NCBI GenBank assembly: GCA_029204225.1
Contig: CM055102.1
Location: 27,952,969-28,016,968, forward strand
Reading direction: 5' to 3'
Origin: Diphasiastrum complanatum
Lineage: Eukaryota; Streptophyta; Lycopodiopsida; Lycopodiales; Lycopodiaceae
Length of the DNA: 64,000 nt
Notes under the pieces: generated by a model
What the model was told of the DNA's origin: nothing
Seen by the model: the letters and a program-made list of their open reading frames with translations, nothing else
The model's database searches: none
Position numbers and translations under genes: made by a program
Shown: positions 1 to 11,370 of the stretch, piece after piece
How positions within the stretch are numbered: the stretch's first letter is position 1
Layout of the letters: each line of letters begins with the position of its first letter

Positions 1-2805
1 TAGGTTCTCCTGGGCACCATGCTATAAAAATCGGGTCAATCATCATAAGTGGGATGATGGGGTGTATCAATGTCTGTAGAAGATGGGAGAATATCCACAG
101 CTTCTGCAGCAGTTTCGATACGACATCGATTGGAATCAACACAGTCCACAGTGGCTAGTGCCTGTCCCCAATTGATTATGTCTGTTGATCTCGTATAGTG
201 GCCTTTGGGTTGGATCAGGACACTCTCTGATTCGTCATATGTTGTTGATGACCAATCATCATAAACTTTAGCAGGCTTGACATGGCCAGTTGAGTCAACA
301 GTGACTCATTTGTCGTGATTGCCAAAGGTGATTTTGCTATGCTTCCAATCTTGGACAACACCTGCGAGCCAGGGTGTACCAAGAAGAAGTTTTAAGTATT
401 GGCATCTTCTGGTAAGTCAAAGATGACACAATCGATCACAAATTTGACACCTGCTATTCGAACTTTAATATTTGATAAATGACTAGCAGGGTCTGTAACA
501 CGTTGATCAGCATGTGAAGTTTGTATCGTGGTTGATCGAGGGTATGGAAGCCCCATGACTTTGCCAAAGACAAAGCCATTGTGTTAACGCCTGATCCGCT
601 ATCAAGGATAGTAGATACTGCGGGATAGTCTTTATAGGACAAAGGCAAGGTGATGCTAGTCCCCTTAGCAACACCTATATTCAGTAGATTCATAGGAATC
701 TGGGGAATTTCAGGAATCTCTTCTGTTTTTCGTTGTTCATCAGGAATAGTAGGCAGCTGAAAACTACGATGGATATATCGTTGAAGCCCGGTGAAAGATT
801 TTAGCGCACTATGGAATGGCATAGTGAGTTGAGCTTGCAAGAGAATCAGAAAATACTTCAAGTCCCTATAGAGATTGCTCTTTGTCAGGGATCTGAGCAG
901 ATAACAGACTTTTCGTATGTCCTTCCTCTCGCAAAAACTCCTCTCGAAATTCATTGTATTGCCGTTGTTCCACGTTTGGGTCTGGGTAGTCTTTGGGTAA
1001 TGTGGAAGCGGTCAAGTGGCTTCCATTCGGGTCAGCTGATTGTTCATTGTTTTGCTGCTGTTCTTGTTGTTGGCGTTGTGCTCTAGTTAGAACTCTAACA
1101 GGTTCGGATGATATATGACGTGCTGGAAGGATCCTGTTAGGTTGTTTAGGGCAGTCTTTGAAGCTGTGTTTGCGAAACACAGTTTGGGCACTCCGCATGG
1201 TATTCGTTCTTAACTTTACACTCAACCATGAAGTGGCCAGTTTCGCCACAAATAAAATAGCGGTTACTCATTGGGCTTGTGGCAATAGCATAACCATCTT
1301 GGATGGTTAGCTGTGCTGAATTTTCCGGTGGTGTGGAATACTCTATCCCGTTTGCACGAGCATGAGTTGTCGGTTGGATATTGTTGGGAACTAGTAGATG
1401 GAAGTGTTGTATCGTGATGATATGAGTGATCGTAGGAGTTTTCTACAAGATGTGTTTGTGCAGATTCTCGAGGATGTCGATGTTTTTGTGCTCCTAGATC
1501 TTGTTGTCCCCTTGGAGGTGGTCCTAAGAGCGCCAACTGTGGTTGAGGTTCATGTCTAGATTGTCTGGCAACTCTTGTATATGGACTTGGTTGTTTCGTG
1601 ATGGATAGTGCTGATTTTGATTGTGTGAAGCAAACTGGTGTCTGGGAGGTTGATAATGTCCCCCTGACTGGTTTCGAGGTTGGTTTCGCGGGTTGTAATA
1701 GCAATAGAGTGATGTATGACCCATAAAGTCGCAGATGTCAAATTTGATCCATGAAGTATCTGGGACCGATTGGTATGAAGGGCACTCATTGCCAGTGTGT
1801 CCACCTCGACAGTGAGGGCACCATGTGTTCTCTCGTCTATGGTGGATTTGGCCAGTGGGGTAACTGACCTGGCATCGAACTCTGGATAGACTTAAGAGTG
1901 TTTTGAAACTCTTTCGTGAGTTTCTCCATCTGTTGTTGGTGTTGCTGGTTAAGCAACTCCATCTGTCTTTTCCACAACTGTTCTCGTGTTTCCTCGTTTG
2001 GTCGAGCTCTTGGATAGCACGATGTGCTCTTCGTTCACGCGGCTCATCGACATCTGAGCCCTCGTCTTCCTCCCGAATGGCATCAGACATGGCCTTGTTT
2101 CAAGGATGTATATTCATCATTGGAATGAAGTTCACGTCGTATCCATCGTGGGAGTCCAACGAGGAACCAACTTATGAGCATAGACTCAGTGGGTTGCTCT
2201 TGTACTTGACTTTTCAATCTTTTAAATCGTTCAATGTAGTCACGTACTTTCTCATCTTTTGTCATTTTGATGTTACTTAGCTTGACAAAAGGACTTTCGA
2301 TCAAGCGAAATGGCTTGAAGCGTTTGATAAATGCCTCCTTCAAGAGTGACCAGTCTCGTTTATCTTCACGATCAAGGTTAAAAAACCATTCTTGTGCTCG
2401 ATCAATCATGGTCATCGAGAAGAGCTGTACCACGGCGTCTGGTGATGTCTCGCCATAGACATCACATGCATTCTCAAAGACTTGAAGAAATCTTTGAGGA
2501 TCAGTGTTACCGTCGTACTTAGGTAAATCTAGCTTTGGAGTACGTTTTTCAGTATGCGGAACATTATTTGCAAAAGCTCCATTTAAGTGAGCTCGTGCAT
2601 GTGAAGATTCTACAGCATGAAAATGTGGTCGATCGTATGGAGCTTCAAAAAGCATTGGTTCCCATCTGTCAAATGGGTTGGTGGATGGCTCCTGGACTTG
2701 GGATTTCATCCTAGAATATCTATAAAATTGAGCCTGTTCGGTGGATGGGGAGACCATCTTTGGTGGATAGTCCTCTGTGGAATTCGGATCGTAAGGACGA
2801 TCCAT
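1..2805 (-). pseudogene. Ty3/gypsy gag-protease remnant, 3' part outside window
   Basis: Reading leftward from the ATG at 2805, the first open frame (240 codons) has a retrotransposon gag core: KLDLPKYDGNTDPQRFL, then an AQEWFFNL segment and VRDYIERFKRLK. A zinc knuckle, CPHCRGGHTGNEC, follows near 1780-1825 in another frame. A retropepsin follows, with the active-site run LDSGSGVN near 585-612 and LGTPWLAG near 362-392. In intact relatives these form one gag-pol polyprotein that packages and processes the element. Here they lie in different frames with internal stops (for example a TGA soon after the protease), so the copy is dead. Reverse transcriptase would lie left of position 1. The primer-binding site at 4376-4392 is of the TGGCGCC type, unlike the initiator-Met type used by elements A-D, so this is a separate gypsy lineage. 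Confidence 0.8.
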
Positions 2806-2879
2806 AACAACTCTAGAGTACCTTAGGATTGTGGAAATAGGCCTGTTAGACTCTTTGGTAGTGCAGGTGTGGTCTATTG

Positions 2880-3530
2880 CGGTGGTAATGTGGTGCGAGT
2901 GCGGTGGTAATGCGATGCTATTGTAGTGGAATGTAGTGCAAGGTTAGACTGTGGTGCAAAGGTGGTCAAAAAACAGTGGATGCGGTGGGAATGCGATCTG
3001 TTCGTAGTTGAGTGCGGTCGCTACGGTGCAACAGTGTATGCGGTTGGATTTCTAGCTGGTTATAGTCTAAATGCGGTTGAGTGCGGTCGCTACGGTGCAA
3101 CAGCTGATGTGGTTGGGGTGCGGTTGAATGCGTTCTCCACGATTCAAGGGTGGAGGCAGTCGGTGTGCGGTCTGTTACGATGCAAGAGTGGATGTGGTTG
3201 GAATGCGGTCGCTACGGTTCAAGGCGGTCGCCGCGGTCCAATGCAATCATTACGGTTCAAGGATGGTTGCTATTGTCCAATGCGATCGTTACGGTTCAAG
3301 GGTGGAGGTGGTTTGAATGCGGTGGCTACAGTTCAAGGCAGTCACTACGGTTCAATGTGGTCGCGGTTGGAATGCGAGTTGTTTGCGGTTGAATGTGGGT
3401 GTGATGGTTCAAAAGTGGATGCGGCTGGAATACGGTCTACGGTGGTTGGTGGTCTCTTGCGAGTCAAGGCGAATGCAGTTGGGGTGCGGTTGAATGCGGT
3501 CTGTTGTACTCGTCAGTTCCAATCGTCGTT
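2880..3530. repeat. Degenerate tandem repeat, GCGGTCGCTACGGTTCAA type
   Basis: Variants of the core gcggtcgctacggttcaa recur about every 20-50 bases, interleaved with tgcggttggaatgcg-type spacers. Copies are imperfect and unevenly spaced, so this is an eroded minisatellite, not a CRISPR array. It forms the gag-proximal half of the gypsy leader. Confidence 0.65.
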
Positions 3531-3544
3531 TTGAAAGTTCTGTG

Positions 3545-4300
3545 GTCTGGCGTGGATTTGGTCCGGTTGAGATTGTGAGGAATCCCTTCGGTCGAGATTG
3601 AACCTAGAATCTCCGGTCGAGATTTGATCGAGACTCTTCGGTCGAGATTTGATAGAGTCTCTTCGGTCGAGATTTATCTCTTCGGTTAAGATTTAATAGA
3701 ATCTCTTTGGTTGAGAATTGAGCAAGTGGGCTTCGGCTACCGGTTGAAATTTGAACGAGCGCTCCAGCTCCCGGTTGAGATTTGAACGAGCGCTCCCGTA
3801 GAGATTTGAATGAGCGCTACCCGTTGAGATGGAGCGATGGGCTCCGGTTGAGAATTGAGCAAGTGCTTCGGTTGAGATGGGCGCGATGGGCTCCAGTTGA
3901 GAATTGAGCAAGTGCTTCGGTTGAGATTCAAAGGGGCTCCCCATTGAGATTTCAATGGGGCTCCGGTTGAGATTTTACAGAATGCTTTGGTCGAGATCAA
4001 GACTTAAGGCTCCGGTTGAGATTGAACATGAAGCCTTCGGTCGAGATTTAACAGAAGGCATCGGTTGAGTTGCGACGGAAGGTCTGTGAAAGGCTCGGTC
4101 GAGATCTGATCGATGAGCGTCGGTTGAGGTGTAACTCAGGATATGGCAAGATATTTAAGTACGTGACTCGGTCGAGAGTTGGTGTGTAGCGGTCCGGTCC
4201 AGACGAGAGTCGTGGATCTCGGCTTGGTAAGGAGCATGAAGCCTCGGTCGAGAACTGAGCTGCACGTCGATCAGGACCAAACTGGCGAGCTCGGCAAGGA
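3545..4300. repeat. Degenerate tandem repeat, CTTCGGTCGAGATTTGA type
   Basis: The motif cggtcgagattt or cggttgagattg recurs throughout at roughly 25-35 base spacing, joined by variable spacers such as gagcaagtgcttcggttg and gaacgagcgctccagctc. It forms the LTR-proximal half of the gypsy leader and is different in sequence from the array at 2880-3530. Confidence 0.7.
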
Positions 4301-4375
4301 TGCGCGTGTGAGACTTCAGAGTTATGATTTGGCAGCATAGATCGGAAAGGTTTGGCTTAGTTTAGTGTCTGTGTA

Positions 4376-4392
4376 GCTGTGGAATGGCGCCA
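4376..4392 (-). promoter_or_regulatory. Primer-binding site, TGGCGCC type
   Basis: On the minus strand this reads TGGCGCCATTCCACAGC. A TGGCGCC start is complementary to the 3' end of certain tRNAs (Asp-type among others) used by non-chromodomain plant gypsy elements. Its place upstream of the gag at 2805 fits a minus-strand element whose 5' LTR lies to the right. Confidence 0.5.
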
Positions 4393-5430
4393 AATATTCA
4401 CAGATTCCACTGAATCTGTGAACACGGTGTCTTTTTTATCTTTCTTTCTTCTTTTTACTTCCGTTGGTTACGGTTCTTTACGGTTTGGTCTTCTTGTTAG
4501 AATGGTCTCCAAGCAGAAGTGTTTCTCAGAGAACAAAGTGTATTCCCAGCTTGTCAGTGGGGAGAGACGGATATGTTACTCAGCTACATGCATATACAAG
4601 CCATGCAACCAGTCCTAGCTCAGTATAGATCAGCGTTCTGAAACAGAGAGCAAATCTACAATTTATCTACCAAAATCAGAGAACAAAGCAATGACAAGAT
4701 TAAGCTACTCAGCAAGGAACAAGAAACAAGAAAACTAGTTTCCTAACAGCACTCTAGCAACCCAAGAATCAAGAAACACCCATTTCTTGATGCTTGGAAT
4801 GCCCCAAATCAGATCCACAATCTCAGCCCTCTATAGTTTACCTGCATGCTGAACTACAATTCAAGAAACAAGAAAGTTAATCCACTTCTACATTCCACAA
4901 GCAAGAGAGAAAGCAAGAAAGCTATTTAATCCACAAACACAAAAGGAAATCAGAACATGCTCATAGAAATTTCACTCAAGAAGATTGCCATGAACAAGGA
5001 GCTTTATGACTATCAAAGCTCCCTCACAAGAGAGGGGGACCCTTAAATAAGCAAGAAGGCTACCCATGTGGAGCCCAAGTGGCAATTCCACTAATTTGGA
5101 AAATACAAGTGGAATTTGCCCTTCCACTAGAGGTTGCCATCAAAAAGGTGGCTCACTCTAAATTATTTAAGGGGTCTACGCTTATTTACAATGCCTAGGA
5201 AATATTACTAGCTCCTACATGGTTGTTCCTTCTCTGGGATACACCATGTAGGCTCACATAGATAACTGACTGTCATCCTAGCTAGTAATTTCTTGGCTCT
5301 CATGCTCGGCTCTCAGCTTCTTCTACTCTCCTCCTTCTGAAACCTCCTCGGTCATGGGTGAGAGATAATCTATGTCTTCAGCTTGGCTTGGCATCTGGGG
5401 ATTCCCTGGAATCTGCCAACAGGAGAGAAC
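4393..5430 (-). other. Probable 5' LTR of the minus-strand gypsy element, boundary not resolved
   Basis: No convincing coding sequence was found. By position next to the primer-binding site this should begin as the element's LTR. The left LTR is outside the window, so the right-hand end and target duplication cannot be set. A perfect hairpin CACAGATTC-cact-GAATCTGTG lies at about 4399-4421, close to the primer-binding site. The last part, from about 5300, may already be hAT-derived sequence. Confidence 0.35.
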
Positions 5431-5432
5431 TT

Positions 5433-6748
5433 CTAGACACAATCGGGTGAGCTTGTAGAGGTTCTTCGACCTATCTTCTATGTGCTGCGCCTAGTAGACT
5501 GAGAGGGGTGCACTCTCGGTCTCATATACGAGTTCATGGACCGCATTGGTGAGGCGATTCAGAGATCTAACTTGGACGATGATACATATTACTCCTCCCA
5601 CTTTCTTTTCGTTTCAGTTTCACTTTGCTTTCGTGCTTTCAAAGATGACTAACCATTTGCAATGTCACTTGCGCAAGAAGGACGAGCTACTCAATGTTTG
5701 GGAGACAAGGTGGGACTTCTTCCATAGACCCATCCATGTGGTAGCCCACATGATGCACCCCTTGTGGTGCTCTGCCAGACGTCCTGGCGTGATGAACTCC
5801 ACCGAGGATGGGTGGAGGACACTGAGCGTGTATGGCCCGACGCAGGTATTGCAAATATTGTTGCCAGTCTCCTTGTTTATATTAGCATAGGCATTAGTTT
5901 GTGGCCTGACACATGTTCTGTTTCTTTTTCCAACAGGCCCAACTCTAAGGAACATAGAGCGAGATATGGTAAAGTTTGAGTGGGGCCCGTATCCTTTTAA
6001 TCGAGAGCAGTGTAGAGTTGACTAGTTGGCGCCTGTGACATGGTGGAGCTTTCATGGCCGCAGTACTCCTGACCTTCAGCGATTGGCAGGGAGAGTCCTC
6101 TCACAGGACTGTTCAGCTTCCGCCTGTGAGCAGAACTAGAGCATATGGGCCAGCCATCACACAAAGAGGAGAAACAGACTCTCCATTTGAGCAGTGCAGG
6201 CGGTTGGTGTTCGGGAACACCAACGGACGCATGCTGAGACGGACACGCACATAGGGTGACCGCTTGATCGAGGTGAGTTAGTTAGTGACATACTTAGTAT
6301 TGCTTGATGTACCTGCGTTTCAAGGATACCTATCTGACAAATGGATAAGTTTGCTAACCATGCCTGTTTGTTTTTGCAGGTGAACCGTGACCCCTGCATG
6401 GTACAAACGACAGTTGCTGCTCCTTGGGTACCACCTACAGAGGAGGAGCTCAAAGATGAGATCTATCGTGACCTGCACAGGCAGGCAGATGCAAAGGCAC
6501 GGTCCTGCGCAACGCATAGGAGAGCAACTCGACATCAAGAGAGAGGGGAGGAGGGAGATGATGAGTTGTCGGGGGGTGGAGAGGCATTTGGGCCTGGTTA
6601 CGAGGAGGAGTGGATGGAGGAGGGGGATACAGAGGAAGAGGATGAGGGTGAGCGTGAGGGAGGGGTGGACATACAACACTTATTCGTAGACCCCGATGTT
6701 GAGACACAAGAGGAGCCAACCATTCTTGCACCTAGACATAGAGGGTGA
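5433..6748 (+). pseudogene. hAT-superfamily transposase pseudogene, C-terminal half
   Basis: hAT transposases cut and paste DNA elements; the C-terminal domain dimerises. In order, I see EGCTLGLIYEFMDRIGEAIQ (about 5485-5560), WETRWDFFHRPIHVVAHMMH (about 5700-5760), and TWWSFHGRSTPDLQRLAGRV followed by LSQDCSASACEQN (about 6030-6135), which is the dimerisation signature. Introns are recognisable: acceptor cag at 5615-5617, intron about 5846-5936, and intron 6273-6379. The exon from 6380 encodes an acidic E/D-rich tail (EEEWMEEGDTEEEDEGE). Lesions: TGA before EGCTLG, TAG after ACEQN where a Trp is expected, then a frameshift. Retained introns argue against a processed copy. N-terminal exons were not found. 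It is antisense to the FAM91 gene. Confidence 0.75.
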
Positions 6749-6930
6749 CCTAGGGGGAGTGGGTTGGGGGCATTGTTTGTAGAGCAAACTGGAGTATCAC
6801 AGGCAGTTGAGGGCCAGGACGACCCTGAGTTTATAAGGCCTTCCCAGGGTACGAGATCACAATTGAGAGGGCAACCTAGAGGGAGCAACAGAGGAGGAGC
6901 AGTTGGAGCCAGCCAGGAGGGGGCAGGACG
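6749..6930 (+). pseudogene. Continuation of the hAT pseudogene up to the LINE insertion
   Basis: Sequence between the acidic tail and the inserted LINE. Its open frame encodes a low-complexity G/R/Q-rich stretch (QGTRSQLRGQPRGSNRGGAV). This resembles the RGRG-rich last exon beyond the LINE, so the two were probably contiguous before insertion. The exact exon limits are not clear. Confidence 0.4.
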
Positions 6931-8500
6931 GAGAGAAAGGAAGAAAGAAAGAAAGCTTTATTAACGTCCTTTGGGCACTCGTGGGCGCATAAGACCAAAA
7001 AGAAAATATGTACAAGCAACAGTGGGAGCATCATCCATAGGAGGATGTGGCCGTAAAATGCTATAAACTAGCTACGAATGAAAGTACAACAAAGTAGAAG
7101 TGAAATAAGCCCACAACCCGGGCCAGGTATAATAGAAGAACTACAGAAAAAGTACCAATGCCCACAACTCGGGCCAGGTGGAGAATAAGTACATATCAGC
7201 GAAAGTAAGTGCGAAGTGTCCGCTGAGTGGAGTGTACAGTGGGCCCTGATGGAGGCAAGTGGCGACTACATCTTGGCTTTTTCCACGGTGGCACAGGGAT
7301 GGGAATCTCATCGTCGGAGTCATCAGCATGTGCTCGAGTCCAAAAGAAGCCAGTGAGAAGCAACTCCTGGGAGTCTAACCCCAGGTGATCTTGTACAGGC
7401 AGATTGAGACTGACGGAGAGTAAGCATCTCATGAACAAGAAGTCCCAAGCAACGAGCATCTACATAGACGTGGTGTCTAAGGAGGGTGCTACAGAAAGAC
7501 GAAGAGGTGGTAGATGATCTCAGGATAGAAGCCCATGATTTGGTCTCACGTACTTCTTGCTCGAGATTAGGTACCTTCTGTACATGTTCCACCGTCTCAT
7601 GAAGCCGCTGTTCAAGAACGGGAATCCGGGCAGTGCACTCAACAGTGTCATATATTTGGCGCTCAAGTAGGGGAAGCTTACTCATGGATGCCTTAGTATC
7701 CTCAACATCACAGGAGATATCAGGGATGATGTCCCTCTGCAAAGCACTAAGCGCAGCACGAAGAGAAGTAATTTCAGTCTGTTGAGCGTCAATCGTGGCA
7801 GTCTTAGTAAGCAAATCCTCACGAAGTTCATTGAGTTGTGAAAGAAAAGCGACAAATTGCTTAGAAATGTACTCATTCAGCGAGGAGATGTTCTCGGGAG
7901 TGGTGTGCCGCATGTAGGTGTGGCATGTGTCTCCCATAGCAGCTGAGGACGAAGCAGTGACCTGTGGCAGTCGAGCGCTGACAAAATCGGTAGGCATGGT
8001 TGACGCAATTTCCAAAGTACGAAGATGTTTGCGAGAGCCTCATAAACTTCTTAGCACGCTTTGTGCGCAAGACAAAGCCTAGAGGTAGGCGAAACGAAGC
8101 CGTAGGATGATTTGCAGGAGAGATGAGAGAGGAAGCAAAACCCTAATCAAGTAGTTTTACGGAAATGAGCGTAACTTTTTCATACGAAGTCCGATTGACC
8201 CGAAAATTGATTCAGATCGTAGGTAAGACAAAGCACTACATAGTTGTCAGACCGTACTTGCAATACGGTACCTATACGTACGTATTGTACGGCTTTTACA
8301 GACAGAAAATTTTGAGATCAAGAAAAATCAAATTTTCAAAACTCAAACTGTTGAGGATCTATTGCAAAAGGATAGCAGCAATAAAATCTTGAGAAACAAG
8401 CTTAGAGTAGCTAAAAGTGATGCAAGAAAGTGTCATGCACAAAAAAGGTAGATCTAGCCACAAAGAAAGCTAGAAAGAAGTGAGAGTTGCAAGGAGATGG
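6931..8500 (-). mobile_element. Internally deleted L1-like LINE: ORF1 joined to the 3' end
   Basis: The left end (3' end of the element) is ggaagaaagaaagaaagctttattaacg, the same 3' terminus as the LINE at 30133. From there to about 7460 it matches that LINE's ORF2 tail and 3' region (for example DDSDDEIPIPVPPWKKPRCS). At 7460/7461 the match stops and an ORF1 coiled-coil gene follows. Nearly all of ORF2 (endonuclease and reverse transcriptase) is missing, so the copy could move only with proteins supplied by another LINE. It lies inside the hAT pseudogene in a GA-rich stretch. The 5' limit at about 8430-8520 is not sharp. Confidence 0.7.
7461..7997 (-). CDS. LINE ORF1-type coiled-coil protein, truncated
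   Basis: The ATG at 7997 opens MPTDFVSARLPQVTASSSA. The frame extends to the deletion junction at 7461 and runs on a little into ORF2-derived sequence. Residues after about 40 show heptad-like repeats (FLSQLNELREDLLTK; LEQRLHETVEHVQKVPNLEQ), and it ends with EVRETKSWASIL. The full ORF1 of the LINE at 23495 has the same placement of EKQVEETKTWATL, which supports the identification. ORF1 proteins bind element RNA and oligomerise by the coiled coil. The C-terminal RNA-binding part is missing here, so a working protein is unlikely. Confidence 0.55.
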
Positions 8501-8519
8501 AAGCAGTGAGGAGATGATG

Positions 8520-8716
8520 GCTGCGTGGAGATGGAAGCGTGGAGAGAGAGAGGGAGAGGGAGAGGTAGGGGACAGGGTGGAGGCAAAGGCAGAGGCAGAG
8601 GCAGAGGCAGAGGCTCACCACGACACATGACACCCTCAGCGTCATCCGTAGACTCCTTATTTGGCAGTTCCACAGACTCCGATGACTCAGACTTTGAGTT
8701 AGAGGACGAGTGTTAG
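8520..8716 (+). pseudogene. Last exon of the hAT transposase pseudogene
   Basis: The frame encodes a run of RG repeats (GRGRGRGQGGGKGRGRGRG) and then SVDSLFGSSTDSDDSDFELE, ending at TAG 8714-8716. This Ser/Asp-rich acidic end follows naturally from the E/D- and G/R-rich tail left of the LINE. No transposase domain is in this piece; the link is by position and composition. The RG codons are themselves GA-rich and continuous with the purine-rich LINE insertion site. Confidence 0.5.
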
Positions 8717-8888
8717 TTGTCAATGTTTATGAGACATTGTTTATCAAACATCACTGTACGTTCTTTCGGCCTTGAGCCCGACATTATATATTTTCACGTT
8801 TCTACATTGTGTCTTGTCGGTTTGTGTTTCGATATGGTTTTTTTCAGCATGGTTTACTTCAGTATAGTAATTATCACATTCTACATGC

Positions 8889-8891
<3 letters not shown>

Positions 8892-8980
<89 letters not shown>
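8892..8980. repeat. (GA)n microsatellite, about 89 bp
   Basis: Uninterrupted AG dinucleotides. Unlike the three tracts to the right, no clear LINE 3' sequence follows; the right flank is attaaatatggtttcaatgc. Long open frames across it (RERERE or LSLSLS) are repeat artefacts. Confidence 0.95.
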
Positions 8981-8984
<4 letters not shown>

Positions 8985-11247
8985 AATATGGTTTCAATGC
9001 TTTGCTCTGCACATAATTTCATTTCACACAATATAGAGATTCATGTTCCTGGAAACCCTCATCGAAAATCTCAGATCGTGATCCGGAACATGGCCTGCAA
9101 CTTTGAGTGAGTTGATGAGAGGAGGCTAAGAATAATTTCAAAATGAGAATCTGTGCCCTATAGGGAAAATTGTGGCCAAAAGAAGAAAATTACACTCAAA
9201 AGCTGCATAAAGAATAAGTAGTGTCCTTTGTAGATGGATCTCTGATGCCTGTAGAATATGGCTCCCACTTCGTCTCTGCCCAAAAACTGCTCTGGCACCA
9301 AAGTTATGACATAACAAATCATCACAACAGAACACATAGAAATGACTGTAAATATATAGGTCAAGTACAATGATTGTGATGTGAGAACCTGATAATCAAT
9401 TTGAGAACAATGATCCAATAGCAATCTGTTTTATCTAATTTGAATCCATGTAAGCTAAGCCAGCTGCTATTCTAAAGCTAACCAATGTAACTGAACTAAG
9501 GAACTAGTATCCAGTCTATGAATCATGATATTGAGGACAAAATGCCTAATTATAGAGTCTGAGGCCAAGATTAGGTCTAGCATCGACATGCCACATCTAG
9601 GGCCCAATAATAGACAAGTAAACTCTCTGTACTAAACGAGAGATCCAAATGTTCAAACTTAGAATAATATGGTTCAAATAACATCTACTTGAAGCACAAG
9701 ATATCCATGTCCACAATCTGGCACATAACTGGTGTTCTGACAGGCTGTTGGAGCAACACAACACATGATATAAACTGACCAGCTAGCAAAGCAGCTAAAA
9801 CATTTCTGCAAAAATGTTCTGAAAGAAGTTAATCGAAGAACCCTGGGCTGCAGAATCCCTGAAAAACTTGCAAATCCATCAGTGTGGCTCCCTTTACAGG
9901 GCTAAATATTAAGTTTCATAGAAACATATCTTTTCTGTTCTAGGACACCAAAAAGACCGCTTTGCAAAATTGTTGCTCTAGGACTTACAAGGCGGTTCTT
10001 TTAAACAAAATTGATCTTGTGAATGGCCTAAGCATATAACACATTTGTTTCTAGTACCTTTATCATCTAAGAAAGAATATCCTACCCCCCAGTAATGCTT
10101 GGCCAAACCTGCCAATGATGAGAACCAACCAGGTTTGATTTTTAAACTAGCAATTGTGCCTATGAACTATCCAAATCATGGTACACAATTTCTGCAGCAT
10201 ATGAAATGTCAATCAACTCATATGAATTGTAGCAATGACATATAATAAGATTTAAGAAAATAATATATAAGGCTCAGTTGCTACATATCAACATCAACAT
10301 TTATTTATGAACAATCAAGTTGGAGTCAGGGTTGTAAAAGCTTAGCTGGAGTGATAAAGTAAAATTGCTACAAATGGAAAACTGTGAGAGAACCTCATAA
10401 TATAAAATATAAGAAACTTACATATATGAGGCATTTAGTGCATGTCTTAAAGAAAGAGAAGGTATCACAAGCCCAATAGATTGTCAGTGGAAGAATTTGC
10501 TGCTACCATGAAAGATTCTACAGAAGTTACGTGTTAACTTTTGAAGAAGTTTTTTTGGCAAATAGTCTTATGGCTATCCAAGTTTTTTTCAGCTGCTACA
10601 TAGTAATCGTAATACTGCGACAGGTTACCTGGTGAAGGTAAGAAAAATGACATTACAAAGTTTACTACTAGATGGTTACAGGTATGTGGTACATAAAACG
10701 ATGAGATTAAATCCCTCCACTCTTCCATTGCAATATGTTACAAGACCTGTATTCATAATCATAACAAACTGCAGATGATTATATTGTCTGAGATTTATTT
10801 CCAGCTTTATAGAATCGATTCAAGTATAGATCTAGATTCCGAGCATGCAAGAATGTGTGTCAATTTAAGGAGGATCGGATGTGCTATTATTGTTCATCAA
10901 ATGACATTCAATTCAGTTCAAATATAAAAAGGATCTCTATGAAAGGTTAGTTAGGATTTATGTGGAGAGTCCAATCATGCAGTTTACTTTGAATAACATG
11001 ACGTGGCATGGCATTTCCATTACTTTGAAGCTTCAATATTTGACGAAACATGCAAAGGGTGCTTCTGTTTATTCATGCATACAAATTCACCAAAGCTAGA
11101 AACAAGCAAAAAGTAGTTAGTGTTCTCATTGTAATTTGTTAAGTTTGATATGATGAGATTTTTTTATGTATTCATCCTCAAGAAGCCAACTCTTAGTGGG
11201 GATGCCACATCACTTTGAATCTGGGAAAGAAAAAGCAAGCTCATTAC
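8981..11247. other. Non-coding, presumed FAM91 intron or intergenic
   Basis: AT-rich sequence without a convincing gene. Two minus-strand stretches have splice-acceptor-like starts (near 9102 and 10632), but their translations do not resemble FAM91 or any family I recognise. The exon that should follow 11248 in FAM91 was not found here. Confidence 0.5.
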
Positions 11248-11370
11248 CCTATACTCGTCAGATGTCAGATTGACAATTGCAACAGTCCACCACGGGTCAA
11301 TAGGTATATCCAAGGGCTGTGCAGGCAACATATCTTTCACAATTGATTTGTTGATTTTCCACATAAGCTT
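11248..11370 (-). CDS. FAM91: FAM91-family protein, fourth recognised exon
   Basis: The exon is 123 bp, phase 0 to phase 0. It is preceded on the minus strand by ...gaatgcag and followed by gtaatg. It encodes KLMWKINKSIVKDMLPAQPL and then DIPIDPWWTVAIVNLTSDEYR, which corresponds to the N-terminal FAM91 segment with the conserved K-x-x-WK-x-NKSI and PWW. It joins in frame to the exon at 20461-20567, whose last residues are MNKCRAK. In animals FAM91A1 works at the trans-Golgi network with TBC1D23 and the WDR11 complex in capturing endosome-derived vesicles; the plant protein's role is inferred from homology only. The 9.1-kb intron upstream holds element A. Confidence 0.85.

Larger units (their letters stand above)
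2806..4375 (-). other. Untranslated leader of the minus-strand gypsy element at 1-2805
   Basis: About 1.6 kb separates the primer-binding site from the gag ATG. Almost all of it is two blocks of degenerate short tandem repeats, annotated separately. The open frames across it have repeat-derived compositions (for example rich in R-Y-G-A-T) and no family resemblance, so no protein is called. Long leaders with tandem repeats are known from some plant gypsy lineages; assignment to one of them is inference. Confidence 0.55.

Noticed and set aside
2926..3534. 202-codon plus-strand frame over the leader repeats
   Set aside because: Composed of repeat units, opposite to the element's coding strand, with no family resemblance.
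3545..4300. CRISPR-like array
   Set aside because: Repeats are imperfect and spacing varies, spacers share sequence, and the context is a plant retrotransposon leader.
8717..9031. Open frames of RERERE or LSLSLS residues across the (GA)n tract (also at 23373, 28183 and 30035)
   Set aside because: Dinucleotide repeats are open in several frames by nature; no gene signal around them.
9005..9102. Possible last exon on the minus strand after a good acceptor (tcaaagttgcag)
   Set aside because: The translated piece (PCSGSRSEIFDEGFQEHESL) does not resemble FAM91, and no partner exon was found.
10530..10632. Possible minus-strand exon (GNLSQYYDYYVAAEKNLDSH)
   Set aside because: Acceptor-like start, but no family match and a stop soon after; may be chance.
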